Below are positions 44,822-56,300 of a stretch of DNA of 64,000 nt, in pieces; the first letter of the stretch is position 1; every line of letters begins with the position of its first letter. The DNA comes from Pogostemon cablin (taxonomy: Eukaryota; Streptophyta; Magnoliopsida; Lamiales; Lamiaceae), in the NCBI GenBank assembly GCA_023678885.1, contig CM042965.1, positions 28,501,777-28,565,776 of the forward strand, in the 5' to 3' direction. The position numbers and the translations under genes were made by a program. The notes under the pieces are model-generated. The model was not told the origin of the DNA. It was given only the letters and a program-made list of their open reading frames with translations, and searched no databases.

Positions 44822-46710
44822 GGACTGAATTGTAGAGCAAATTTCAACATTAATATGGCAATTAAATTTCGATAGCAAATAAACACTGTAAGGTACAACC
44901 CATCAGTTATCAAGATGTGCCCCCCTAACAAAGACGGTGCGACCATTGTTTGACTGGCGATAAATTGGGTGTGAATTCGTACCATATTTAGTTTCTTCTA
45001 AGTAGTCTTTTGGATATGAAAATTTGCAAAATCCTTTCTTCATACAGGGACATGTCGGGTTTAATGAACCATAAGGACCGTGAAGCATGTGTTTAGCGAC
45101 CAACGAAAATAAAAATGGCTCAGTATTTGAATCAGGAAGTTCTGCAGAAATAATTCTGTTAAAAGGGTCAGTTGAGAATATTTTTAAGTCTGGATTTAAC
45201 ACCAGTAAGAAGTGGGCATGTGGCAACTCTCTCTTTTGGAACTCAACCACATAAGTGTAAGCTATGACATGGCTGAAGATCTTTTTTTAAGAGTTCATTT
45301 TTCAAAACCTGAAGTTTTGCTTGGAATATTCGTGCAACCAAGTCAGGTCTTCTTCGTCAAAGGGTAAGCAGAGGGATTTAATCTCTGGCCAGCTCAGGCT
45401 ACATGTCATTGTTAAGAATATGTCAGGTTTCCCGTAATGCTGTATTAATGATATAGCGTCCATGTATCATTTCCATATATCTCTGGGGCCTCTGATGAAT
45501 GATGTTGGTAAAATCGTACGAACACCAATGTCGGACCCAATTTCACACCTTTGTTCAATACCGTCAAGTACACCACAGTAGATATCATTTCGTAGGTGTG
45601 TCTGCATTTCTGCATTTTTGAAAAAATCTAACCTTGAGGTTTCTATTTTAATATACATGTCGACTATGTATTGTTGTAGAAGTCTCCCTGTGTACATCAA
45701 GAAAGATGTGTCATTGTCCCACACTTGTAGCTGGTAACAATAATACTCTCGGTATGACACATTGGTGCTGCAATTGCTTCTTTGCGTGGCTCCTGTAGAA
45801 ACAATATTATTTACTTGTTAAACAAAATATGGGAATGTTTCTTAAAATGTTAAGGTGCATCGGTGTAAGTTGTTTCTTACTTTTCTGCTCAGACTGTATG
45901 TATGCATCTAACGTAGAGTAGTTTTGTACATCAAGACCTGCGTCAACCTGGGGAGTTGGTGGTGGGAGTGCATTTTGGTGTTGTCTAAAGATTTTCTTAA
46001 TTGTGCGGCTCCAACTAGATTCTCCATTTGGGAATATAAGGGGGTATTGCAAAGGTCATATCAGCCGAAGTACTATTTAATGATTTGGGGTGACGTACAT
46101 TTAGGGTATACCTGAATATGTTAGCTTCATTGTTGTGCTTGGTCAGCAGATTCTAACCATATGCCTGCGACTTCTGCAGTTAGCTTATTATAGACATGAG
46201 GGTAGCGTCAGCTTGTAAAGCAATTGTGTATTCGTCCAAGTTGTTTAAATCATTTAAGCTTTGAAGAAATGCTGTGTAAGGATTAGAAGCTAGGATGTAC
46301 ATCAATGTTTGAACAAGAGCTTCTTTAAAATTTGAGCTAATAGACATACGGTTTGATACCTCATTAGTTGTGTCGAAGAAGTATAATTGGAGGTTTTTTG
46401 GGGTTTTGTTAGTTGGCAAAATGAGTTGATCAAGGAAATGGTAAACTTAACCCTGAACACGAAATATGTAAACACCATCATTTCTTTTAGCTAATGATTT
46501 ATCACAATGTAGGCCAAATGATGTGAAGGCAAACATGTTGTTATAGCTCCGCACCCAATTTCGAAATTCTTTAGCATCTTCGTCCTTACTTAAGTAAAGT
46601 CTGCATAAATCTGGAGGCATGTTACTTAGGGGTAGTCGTATGGTGCTGCAGAGCAGCAAAAAGCTGGTGGCTCTGAGTAAATATGCTTTGCATGACAGTG
46701 TAAGCAATCA
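42500..46710 (-). pseudogene. Helitron RepHel (HUH nuclease - Pif1 helicase), decayed
   Basis: Domains are in the expected order on the minus strand. Helitron_like_N: 46670-46447 (RNWVRSYNNMFAFTSFG), 46419-46180, 46052-45807 (MQYPLIFPNGE) and 45760-45467 (RLLQQYIVDMYIKIETSRLD, FIRGPRDIW). HUH nuclease: 45250-44903, with LPHAHFLLV (H codons at 45220 and 45214). The tyrosine motif region at 44740-44820 is replaced by a TA microsatellite; KGHDKILYALIPD and DEIKNFQNARWIF follow. Pif1-like helicase: 44291-43710 ending in a changed Walker A, GPGGIRKTF; Walker B LIIWDEATMAKR and VVYGGDFKQTLPV at 43538-43206; C-terminal FPVRLCFAMTINNAKG and HGQLYVALSRARTA at 42660-42520. Several stops and frameshifts separate these. 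RepHel nicks, unwinds and joins Helitron ends; this copy is dead. Confidence 0.92.
44739..44819. repeat. (TA)n microsatellite inside RepHel
   Basis: TA runs at 44743-44756 and 44761-44818 with a small catt interruption. The run replaces the stretch that in related RepHel proteins codes the KYLxKYIYKG tyrosine motif; the flanking translation is VEICSTIQSI upstream and KGHDKI downstream. Confidence 0.9.
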
Positions 46711-47190
46711 GGTACATCAGGTAAGATGTCGGAGGAGGTAGTTATTTGTAGAAGCGGATCAGCAGACGTAATCGGCTGGGGGCTTACAAGGGAAGCAAAG
46801 GTATTTCTTTGCTACTTTCTATGGCTATTCTTTGCTTGCTTTTATTCTTCACATGAAGCATATTTTTTCTTACTGCAAGAGGGTGCTGATTGTGTATTGT
46901 TCAACCATAGTTGTTGAATCCCTGTTATGGCGGTTGAGAGCTTTTTATCACAAAAGGGATTCGTACGTCCCTTGCTCCAGAGATGTGTTATTGTGTGCAA
47001 TTACATTATGTAACTTTGAAGTATGTATGGAAAAAAGATAAGGGAAGCCAATATGTTAATTTGTCAACTCCGAGAAAACAGATGGGGTCTGTGGGTAGTG
47101 CTTAGAAGGGGTACTGACTGCCAAAAGAAAGTGGGTAAAGTAAAATAGAGTCGCGGCGTTTATAAATACACATATGCAGTTACTTTATAC
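46711..47190. other. Upstream region of RepHel, no gene seen
   Basis: This lies 5' of RepHel on the minus strand and should hold its promoter and the start of the Helitron. Plus-strand open frames at 46726-47041 are antisense or chance. I see no clear promoter or TC terminus. Confidence 0.35.
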
Positions 47191-47194
47191 ATGT

Positions 47195-49060
47195 GCGTAT
47201 TCAGGTCAATTTTAAAACCTCAATTCAAAGTTCTATATAGAAATCAGTGAACGAATTTGAAATGTTGATTTCCTCCAGATTACAAGTTGAAAGTAATTTA
47301 CTGGTGGGAAATGTTAGAAATTTCATACGAGGAACTATTTCTCTTTCAAGGAAATACTAATCCTTATATTTAAATCATTTTAATAAAAATCACACTAAAA
47401 TACTAATTAAACAATGCGAACATGCATCAATTATATTTCTCTTTTTAAATAGGCATCGAATACTAGCTGGATCACATATTAAAAGCCAAAAGATAAAACG
47501 AAGTAGACAATTTTAACAAACATAAAGAATCAAGATGAATATGAGTTCACATAATTTAAAGGAGAATAAGAAATCCAGCAAAATATATACTCCATAATTT
47601 ATTTATCCCATTATAAATAAAGCAGATAAAGTGAAGTAAACTCACGTGCAAGTACAACGCAGTGATATAAACTGAGACAAAAAAATGGAGGCAAACCTGT
47701 TCAAGAAAGAGTAATAAGTTTAAATGAGTACTGTAATAGTAGAGATTTTGTGAAAACAATGTTGTCCGTTGCGATATCAGTTATTAAGCTAAAATTAACT
47801 TCATGTACGTATTCAGGTCAATTTTAAAACCTCAATTCAAAGTTATGTATAGACGATCAATGGGTAAATTTGAAATGTTGGTGTCCTCCAGATTACTAAT
47901 TGAAAGTAATTTACTAATAGAAAATGTTTGTAATTTCATACGAGAAACTATTTCTCCTTCAATGAAATACTGATCCTCTTATTTAATCATGTTACTGCAA
48001 GTCAAATTGAGATACTAATTAAACAATGCATACATGTACCCGTTATGTTTCTCTTTTTAAAAAAGCATCGTATACCCGCTGGATGATATATTAAAAGCTA
48101 AAAGAGAAAATGAAGCAGACAGTTTAAACATACACAAAGAATAAATATGAGTATGAGTTTAGATAATTTAAAAGAGAACAAGAAATCCAGCAAAATATAT
48201 ACTCCATAATTAATTTATTTCATTATAAATAAAGTAGATGAAATGAAATAAACTCATGTGCAAGTATAACACAGTGATATGAACTGAGACAAACAACTGG
48301 AGGAGGACCTGTTCAAGAAAGAGAGAAAAGAGAACTTATTTATAAAAGTACATAATAAAGTAAAAAAGAGGGAGTTATCTGCGATGCTGAATGTTGCAAT
48401 TTTACGCAAGTAAAAAATGTAAACATTATCGTTGTTAGGCCAGAAAGTCGATAAAAATGAAACAGTCTTGCAGAAGTGTAAGTGAACCCAAAGTTGTACA
48501 GTGATGAAATATAAATTAAATACGTCTATTTTATAACCTAAGTACGTTAATAGATGAGAGAGTTACGTTTTTTGCAAACTATCAGACAGCGAACCAAGGC
48601 AAACGATAATCGACTGAAATGTGAAACGTAACATTTATTTTATTAGAAAAGATGTATATCAACTGCAGTTTATGAAGTCAAAGTGAACGACATTATTCTG
48701 TCAAAATATTTGAATGATAAAATATGTTAAGCTAATTCAATACTAATTACCTAAGTAGTAGATGATGTTGCGTTGCATCTTTTCGCACTACTTGAACAGA
48801 TGCCAATTGTTTTCTGCGATGACAAATAAAATATCATGATATTTTCTTCACTGTGTAACAACGAAACAAAATAAGCTAAATTATACTAAATGTGGAGAAC
48901 TTTGGAAACTTTAATAGAGTAATTGAATTAGTTGATGCATAATTTCATAAAAAATTCAGATGTATGGTAATAAGTTTAAATGATTACTGTAGTAGTAGAT
49001 GTTTCGTGAAACTAATTTTGTTCGTTGCGATATCAGTTATTAAGCTGAAATTCAAGGCAG
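47195..49060. repeat. Direct-repeat blocks right of RepHel
   Basis: Two near copies of a ~560-bp block start at about 47200 and 47806 (cgtattcaggtcaattttaa, aacctcaattcaaagtt, aaatccagcaaaatatatac). A second block at 48200-49040 resembles 40440-41240. A third phrase, tccgttgcgatatcagttat, occurs at about 47765 and 49022. All copies are in the same orientation and diverged by many substitutions. Confidence 0.75.
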
Positions 49061-50094
49061 CCACGAACTTATTAGCTCTCTATAATCTTTTAGTACATCA
49101 GTTTTAAAGGTCTCTACCAACAGCATTCCATTAGAGAGGAAAACTTTTTTTAATGATTCAAATTTCTTTGGCAAGAACACTTCTTTTTCTTGTTATTTAA
49201 TTTAACTTTATTGTTCCTTTTGTATGCGCGCAGTGTGCACATGAGATAGTGTCACGTAGAATATTTTATACAACTTTTTTTTTGCGGAAATTTTTTATAA
49301 GTAAAATTATTATTACTTTTATTAAAAATGATATTATTTTTAATTTATTTTACGAATATTTCATAAAGTAGTTTATTTAATAATTAGTACTTTTCAACTA
49401 TTAAGTATGACGTATAATTTGTCTGACGGTACATAAATCTCACAATTTTATTTTATAAATAAATACTGTAATTATTAAGAAAATAATGAAAGAAGGAAAC
49501 TTCTAGAAAGTAGGAGGAGTGAATTAAAATTAAATGAGGGTAATGGGTGAAATAGTGATTGGTTTAATAAATAATATAAGCATGTCAGTTAATTGAATTA
49601 ATCTTAATTTTTCTTGAAACCATGAATTAAGACAATTTTAATTAAAAAAAACAATGGAATCTCCATTAAAAATAAACAATTCCATTGTTAATCATACATA
49701 CGCAGAAACCTAGAAAGAAAAATATATTGTTATAACACCCACAACCCTAAATTCACATGCATTTTATTCCAACACAACACCTGGATTCTTGTTTGCAACT
49801 CCTAAATCAATAATTTTTTATTTAAATGAACATTTCAAAACTTGTTTATGAGGCAAGCGACATACATCTTCATCATGCCCTGCCTCTCACTTTTTAACTC
49901 ATAACAAGGCTATACAAACTACCCATGCATAGGCCAATTCAAAATCAAAAATTAATTCTATTAACCACTATTCTGCATGGTCTTGTGAAAGAAGCCAGAC
50001 CATATATCCACTACATATGCTTCAAAAATGAGCAGAACGTTCAGTGTATGCGCTCCCTTATTCATTTCTCTCACAATTAATTTATGTTTTCTCA
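49061..50094. other. AT-rich stretch without recognisable feature
   Basis: No open frame of note, no transposon ends and no RNA gene. The right terminus of the Helitron probably lies near the start of this interval but was not located. Confidence 0.45.
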
Positions 50095-50095
50095 G

Positions 50096-50302
50096 GGGGT
50101 GCTTAGTGTATTGGGAAGAACGGTAAAGAAAATGGGCTCAAAAGACAAGAAAGGATGAAAATGTCGAAGGTTGGTTGATTTTGATAAAGTGGGGAATGAA
50201 ACTACTATACCATTTCGGCATTGTATCACTCTACACCAAACATACACCATTATTCCTCCTTTCCCATTCCCGTCTCATAAAAACCCTCAACCAAGCAGCC
50301 CC
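50096..50302. mobile_element. Small MITE with GGGG-TGCTT inverted ends, 207 bp
   Basis: The left end GGGGTGCTTAGTGTA and the inverted right end GGGGCTGCTTGGTTGA form imperfect terminal inverted repeats, as in many plant hAT or PIF/Harbinger MITEs. I could not find a convincing target duplication, so the superfamily is unassigned. Confidence 0.5.
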
Positions 50303-51314
50303 TTGGTCTAAAGTCTGGATCTCACAAAAACAACTTGAACATGATAACAGAGTTCTTATATAAGTAGTTAACGAAATTGAGAAACACAATAAATTGTGCA
50401 AACGTCAATGATACCACATGATTACAGGTGATAATGAAGGACTAAGAGGAAGCCATTTTCAATTTTGGCAACCCTTAAAATCAATCAATGGGTTCTGCAA
50501 AAGATTGCCCTAGGAAGGATCACTTAATATACTTACTCACACAGGTAATTCACACATAAAACATCACCACGCAAGCATTCAATAGCTCATACTAAAGTTC
50601 AAGTGCAGTTTCTCCATGAAATAGAACAAGATGGTACCCAAAGAAAATAGTTCTCCATTGATTCCAATGGTAAAAGGGATCAAGAAGTCATATTGTTGAA
50701 CCTATTGGATAGAGTCTAGATCCGGAAAACCCTAATCTCTCATCTTGCATTAAGAAGGAAAATTAGAATATCCTCTAGCAACCATACATACAAAAAGAAA
50801 ACATTCCAGCAACAGCGAGGAAAAAAAATTGCCTACACTTCTCAGAGTTCCTTGTATATGGGGCAGGGCAACTTTCAGAGGGCATGAGCTCTTCTCAACT
50901 TTTCATGAGAAAATTCAAAATCACTACTCTCCACAATGGTCACCTTACTCCTTTATTATTGACCTCAACAATAAATCTCATGCTTATTTTCAAACTAAAT
51001 TTTCGAACCACGACGTAATACAAGTTGCATAAAGAGTAAATGATGTGACACTCAAACATATTACAAATGTTTAAAGATTCATTTATTACCACATGATCTG
51101 TAGCCAAATATATTCAGAACAAATAATGTTAATCCCAAAAGAATCATGTCAATGCAAAACAAGATGCCGTCACTGTATAATTTTGGGGGAAATAAAATAA
51201 TACAAACAAAATAAAGTGAAGCATGTAATTGTAGAATCACAGTCAGTGAAAGTAGAGCAAACTTAATTGAAGATTGTTACAGAAAAAGCACATAACTAAG
51301 AGTGTGGTTTATAC
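50303..51314. other. Low-information interval, no gene recognised
   Basis: AT-rich sequence without transposon ends or a convincing reading frame on either strand. If the exon pair at 51315-51690 belongs to a gene, this would be its downstream intron or flank. Confidence 0.4.
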
Positions 51315-51690
51315 CTGAGCAGAAGGGCACGCCTAATGGGAAGGCTCGGATTGCAGCAGCACCTTGGGCATCTTTTGTTCCATCTACAATTAAACCCAAA
51401 AAATGAAAGTAATAAAAGTAAAAGGCGCCATTTAGAAAGAATAGCAGAAGAATATGTACGTCGTTGACGACAAGAGAAGACAGAGAGAAAAGAGACTGAA
51501 TAAAAGAAGGGTTTTAATTTAAAGGAAATTGAACCCTTATTGTTCCAACTGAACTTAATTAATCAGAGGATAGATGAGTGAATAATACCGTCGAAGTTGG
51601 AAGTCGGATGATGGAAGCGCGGAGTGAAAGGGAGATGGTGGAGAAAGAAGATCAACCCTACTGAAAAGAACTGAACGAATGGATAAATAT
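51315..51690 (-). other. Possible two-exon fragment of a host gene (tentative)
   Basis: On the minus strand a possible exon ends ccaacttcgacg at 51589 before GTATTATT. After about 205 bp, a TTTAATTGTAG acceptor at 51384 begins a 69-bp possible exon (51383-51315) that ends ctcag before GTATAAACC. The phase matches across the intron, and the second exon reads DGTKDAQGAAAIRAFPLGVP without stops. I see no start ATG in frame and do not recognise a family. This could be a decayed gene end, a noncoding transcript or chance. Confidence 0.2.
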
Positions 51691-51814
51691 GCAGCCCCTT
51701 GCATGCGTAACACACATGGAGGCCACTGGTTCAATGTCGGGGACGTGTGGATACGTGGAGAAAGAAGAAGAAGCGGGCAACAGGCTGTCAACGGGGCATT
51801 TTACCTGGCTTCAC

Positions 51815-51818
<4 letters not shown>

Positions 51819-51876
<58 letters not shown>
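51819..51876. repeat. (TA)n microsatellite
   Basis: About 29 uninterrupted TA units. Open frames coding poly-(Ile-Tyr) across it are artefacts. Confidence 0.95.
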
Positions 51877-51880
<4 letters not shown>

Positions 51881-51981
51881 AGTCCCTCCGTCCACCACAA
51901 ACGTATACATTTTCTTTTTACACGTGGATTAAGGAGTATTATTATTTAATGCGTAGCAGATAGTTGTATTAGTGGAGTGTG
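51881..51981. mobile_element. Left half of a Stowaway MITE, cut by an LTR element
   Basis: It starts agtccctccgtccaccaca and continues cacgtggattaaggagtatt and gttgtattagtggagtgtg, matching the left part of the Stowaway copies at 2006 and 28220. It stops abruptly at 51981, where an LTR begins, so the retrotransposon inserted into it. The matching right half should lie beyond the window. Confidence 0.75.
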
Positions 51982-53552
51982 TGATTAGCCATAACTTGTA
52001 GTTAGGTTGACCAATTCAAGAATTTATCGAACCACAGGGAGATAGGCACTAGTGCTTAAGCGATCTCATATTTCTTGTAATTTTGTAGAGACGAATCATC
52101 ACAGTTTTGTTTGTCAAACAATTAATTAAAATCAATCAATGCAAGTAAACAAGCAATGATCAAGAAAACTAAATTAAAATGAATGTGATTGGTTTTCCAA
52201 GTTGAACAAAAGTGAGATTAACAACACTTAAGAAGTGGTAACTCTAGGAATTATGTAACAAATTCATATGCATCATGGATAAATGATTAAGGGCCAACAC
52301 TAACTTCTTCTAAACTTTCTCTCAAAATGAATAGAATGTGAATCCAAATAAGAATCCCAAAATAGCTCAATGGATTGGTTCTCACTCAAACAATTCCAAC
52401 TAGGTACTAAGCTTAAATGAGAATCCCCTCACACAATCAATCGACCTTTCGATCAAACCAATCGGATGTCCTATCAAATGGTTCTAAATCCTAAAGGATA
52501 TCTCTATCTCTTTAAGACTTATAATGCACATGAGGTGTATGATGAATTGATTCAATGAACTATCCTAAACATATAATTGATTTCTCAATCTAACCACATG
52601 CCTATGAAAATAAATCACACAATTCAACAATACAAATCAAGCAATTAACAATCAATAATAGAAAATTATAAATCCAATTAACACATGAATTAAAATACAT
52701 AGATCCCCAAAATTAACCAACAACTCTCATGTTGCTAATCTCACAAGGGAGATTAGCCTACCATCATCATAAGATAATTAACAAGACATTAAAAACCTTA
52801 CAAGTCATGATAAACAATTAGGTTTACTACAAAAATTGGATGAAAACTCCCTTGGATTGGCTCCAATGGTTTTCTCCTTCCTTTCCTTGCAATTTTCCTC
52901 TCTTCCTTGCTTCTCCTCTTCACTTGGATGAAGGATTTATGGTGAGATGATGATGGAGTGAATAGATGGATAAAGTGATGAAGGATATAGTGTAAAATGA
53001 AGGAATTGATGTGTGGGTGTGTGGGCAACTGAATTTTGGATCCAATCTCATCAAAATGTTGAATGAATTGGTATTTATACCCCTTGGAGACCTTCTAGAA
53101 GATGTAGGAAAATAATTATGTTCTGGAATCAACACAGCTCGTGTGCTGCAACACGAGTCGAGTCGTGTTAGGGTTTCTCTGTCAAACTTTACTCAAGACG
53201 GCACACGAATCGTATGCTGACGTACGGCCAAAGGGTGGCCGTGTTGGATATTGTGATGTCGTCGCATGACTTCTTCTTACAGGCCTGTGTTCGATATATG
53301 GGCCGTGTGCTGTAACATGAGTCGTGTACCCTACACAGGCAGCCGTGTTGATACTACCCTATTCTTCTTCCTTATTTTATCTCCCGTCTCCATTTTTGCT
53401 CCATTTTCACCAGTTTTATATATGATTTAGTTCATTCACACACAATTCCATAAAAACACATAACACCACCAAGTAGCACACAAATACGGATAAAATAACA
53501 TGAAAACTGATGTAAAAAGACACTAAAATTTAGGTGAAAATATCACTCATCA
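51982..53552 (-). repeat. 3' LTR of the minus-strand Athila-like element, 1571 bp
   Basis: On the minus strand it starts TGATGAGTGATATTTTCACC and ends ...TTATGGCTAATCA. A TATAAATACC box lies near 53082-53069. Upstream of that is a hairpin, CTCGTGT/ACACGAG with a 6-base loop (53138-53157 on plus coordinates). The family is the same as the solo LTR at 56301-58072, with visible divergence. Confidence 0.85.
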
Positions 53553-54851
53553 CACCCCATACTTAAAGTGTTGTGCGTCCCCGAACAACAAAAATGATAA
53601 AACAAGGGGAGAGAGATTTTCACCTAGGAAAAGACCAAACAAACATAAGTAATAACACATCAATAGGAATAAGATCTACAAACCATGCTAAGTCATCCTA
53701 CAACATTAGATTCATGACATGAGAAATTAACAAGTTCAATCAAAAGAGAATAAAGTGTAATATAGTCCCTTTTTAGTCTAAGCCTCACATAGGTTATCAA
53801 TTTCACTCAACACTCTTTTAAGTAGGGTAAAACAACACTCATCAATTGATTGACTCGACTCACTATAGACTTGCTCGTGGACTACATTCAAAACCACTGA
53901 AGTTTCAATCAGTTATCAAAAAGGTCTTTCATTAAGGATGTAATGATAGGCTCTTTCGTAGGGTAGGAAATATTTAGATAAAAGTTACTAACACGTGTAA
54001 GTAATCGAAGATGTAGCTACTTTCTTCCATTCCTCCACTTTCTTTCTTCCCTTCTTATCTTTTGCAACATTCAAGCACTAATCATCACTTCACTTTTCAT
54101 TTTCAACTATTTTTGATTTTATGCTCCATTCTTTTGATTTTTTAGTTTCTTGAGCGTCTTTGTTGATTCGCTCTTCTTCTTATTTTAAAGGTTGCATATG
54201 CATCTTTTGTTCATACTCTTTTCATCATTTTTCTCACTTGTTACCATTTCCTTTTTTTCTTTTTATTTTTCCTTCCTAGCTACCATCTCCTCAATCACTC
54301 ACACAAAAGGTATATATATAAGGCTCATGTGGGTAATCAAGGCTTGTAATGTGCTAAATTCACAAGAAACAGGCTTATAAGCTCAAAGTGGTTGACTAGG
54401 GATGATGTTCATGGTATGAAAATTTTTAGCAATGACTTTTCAAGACAAGGATGGCCTTAAATCATATCATCAATCTCTACTAATCGGATTCGTTCCTATA
54501 GTTCTTGAGCAAGTATTTAATTTATCAAGACAAAACCGATCCACTCATGAAAAGATATACCATATATGTATGGTTGAGGCTCAAATTCTCACAAGCTTAT
54601 GCTCGGACCTTAAAGAACTTATTACACCACATTCATCTCAAAATTGAACAAGTTAAATAAAACATGTTACAATTCGAAAGTGTAGAGATTCTTAATCATA
54701 ACTTGTCATCACTTATAACAACAGCGTATCATCACTCATATTCAAAACGACTCACAACCTTCCAAAAACAAACCACCAAAATGACTCCTAAACAAGAATA
54801 TAAAATGACCACACATAAAAGAAAATGAAACCAAACAAGCAATAACAAAAA
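53553..54851 (-). other. Athila-type 3' noncoding region and polypurine tract
   Basis: On the minus strand the tract AAGTATGGGGTG sits directly before the 3' LTR. The block at 53968-53890 (ctacgaaagagcctatcatt, acatcc) matches 20198-20281 of the other Athila-like element. A purine-rich stretch lies around 54300-54200. No RT or integrase motif occurs where pol would be expected, so a large internal deletion joined protease to this region. Confidence 0.65.
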
Positions 54852-56295
54852 TCACCACATAGAGACATGAAACACAAAATCCACCGGGAATATGAACTTC
54901 CCAACTTTAACTAACACATCCTCAACTACTCCCTTAGGATAAGTCAAAGACCTATCCGCAAGTTGCAATGTAACGGATGTAGGTTTTACTTCTCCTATCC
55001 CAAGTTTCTTAAAGATCGACATAGGCATCAAATTGATACTAGCCCCAAGATCACAAAGAGCTCTATGAACTTCACTCTTACCCATCTCACATTGTATGAC
55101 AAAACTCCTCGGATCCTTGAGCTTTGGAGGCAACTTCTTTTGAATTATGGCACTACATTCCTCCATCAAATTGATGGTCTTATTCTCCATTAAGCTCCTT
55201 TTTCTTGCCATGATGTCTTTCAAAAACTTGGCATAATGAGGCATTTGTATCAAAGCATCCGCAAAGGGTATATTGATATGGATTTTCTTGAAGATCTCTA
55301 AAAACTTTGCAAACTTTTCATCAAGGCCCTTCTTTAAGAATCTATGTGGAAAAGGAATAGGCACTTGAGTTTTTGTTATGCCCCAACTATCCCTTTCCAA
55401 CTCCACTTCATCCTCTTTCTTTTTCATTGCATTGGTTCTTTGCCATTTCTTTTCAACAACTTCAGATTCAACCACATCCGTTTTATCATTCGCCTTTACT
55501 TCAACTTCACTTTCTTCCACAAACTCTTCTTCAACCTCCTTCTCTTCTACCTTTTCATTTTCCATAGGTATAGAAGGTCCCTCATAGTTTGTTTCACTCC
55601 TCAAAGTGATTGCCTTGCATTGCTCTTTTGGATTTACAATGGTAGTAGAAGGAAATTTCCCTTTCTCATTCGCGCTCAATGAACTAGCAATTTGACCAAC
55701 CGAATGCTCCAAGGCTTTGAATCTTCTATCATTAGCTTCATCAATCTTTCTTTTTGTCTCATCTTGAGCTTTGTTCGATGCAATCAACTTTTCAATGAGT
55801 TCTTTTGTGGTTGCTTCCCCTTCATTATTTGGCGTTTTAGCTCCCGGATGATACTCGGGGGATAAGTAACCGCATTGCTCGGGTTTGAATAAGAGAAGTT
55901 ATCTTATCTCCTTTGTTGTTGTGGGTATGAGCTTCCACTACCTTGACCATTGAAACCTCTTTGCCTTGGTGGATAGTTTCCTTGGTTGTGGTTGAAATTA
56001 CCTTGGTAATTGTTATGATAGTTACCTTAGTAATTCCTTCCTTGCATGTATTATACATCTTCCACACGCGGCATTGTCATAACCCATTGTTCTCCACTAA
56101 CACTATTCGGAGGATGAACCCCTTGCTCTACTTGCCCTTCAACCATGTTAACTCCTTGATTATTCATACCTTGATTCAAGCTCATTTGCCTCAAGATTTC
56201 CGATGCTATCATTTCAACACTTGGCATACTTAGCTCTATACTAGCACTCTTCACACTAAACTGTTGCCCTAGATCGAAGCTCTCAAACCCATAAC
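54852..56295 (-). pseudogene. Athila gag C-terminal half and protease start
   Basis: From 56295 the minus strand encodes a Gag linker with IASEILRQMSLNQGMNNQG, then an Asn/Gln/Gly-rich zone (56070-55840, one stop), then an open segment (55787-54852, 311 residues). The latter has KALEHSVGQIASSL, CKAITLRSE, an acidic stretch (about residues 75-110) and the protease core CDLGASINLMPMSIFKKLG with VTLQLADRSLTYPKGVVEDV. DLGAS replaces the usual DSG, as is normal in Athila. The chain ends soon after FPVDFVF, without the ILGRPFL motif seen in the element at 61678, so protease is truncated by the internal deletion. Helitron-like or host functions are excluded by these motifs. Confidence 0.85.
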
Positions 56296-56300
56296 ATCCA

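Larger units (their letters stand above)
27236..46710 (-). mobile_element. Decayed autonomous-type Helitron (RepHel plus RPA), interrupted
   Basis: In minus orientation the order is RepHel (46710-42500), a repeat-rich spacer (42470-39430), then an RPA-like gene (39400-27236) split by the Tekay element (29806-38427). RepHel plus RPA is the plant Helitron gene set. Exact termini (5' TC, 3' CTRR with hairpin) were not found, so the coordinates given are those of the coding remnants. All genes are broken. Confidence 0.75.

Noticed and set aside
51679..51932. Three frames coding poly(Ile-Tyr)
   Set aside because: They are translations of the TA microsatellite.
55344..55682. 112-residue plus-strand frame
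   Set aside because: It is antisense to the acidic region of the Athila gag on the minus strand.
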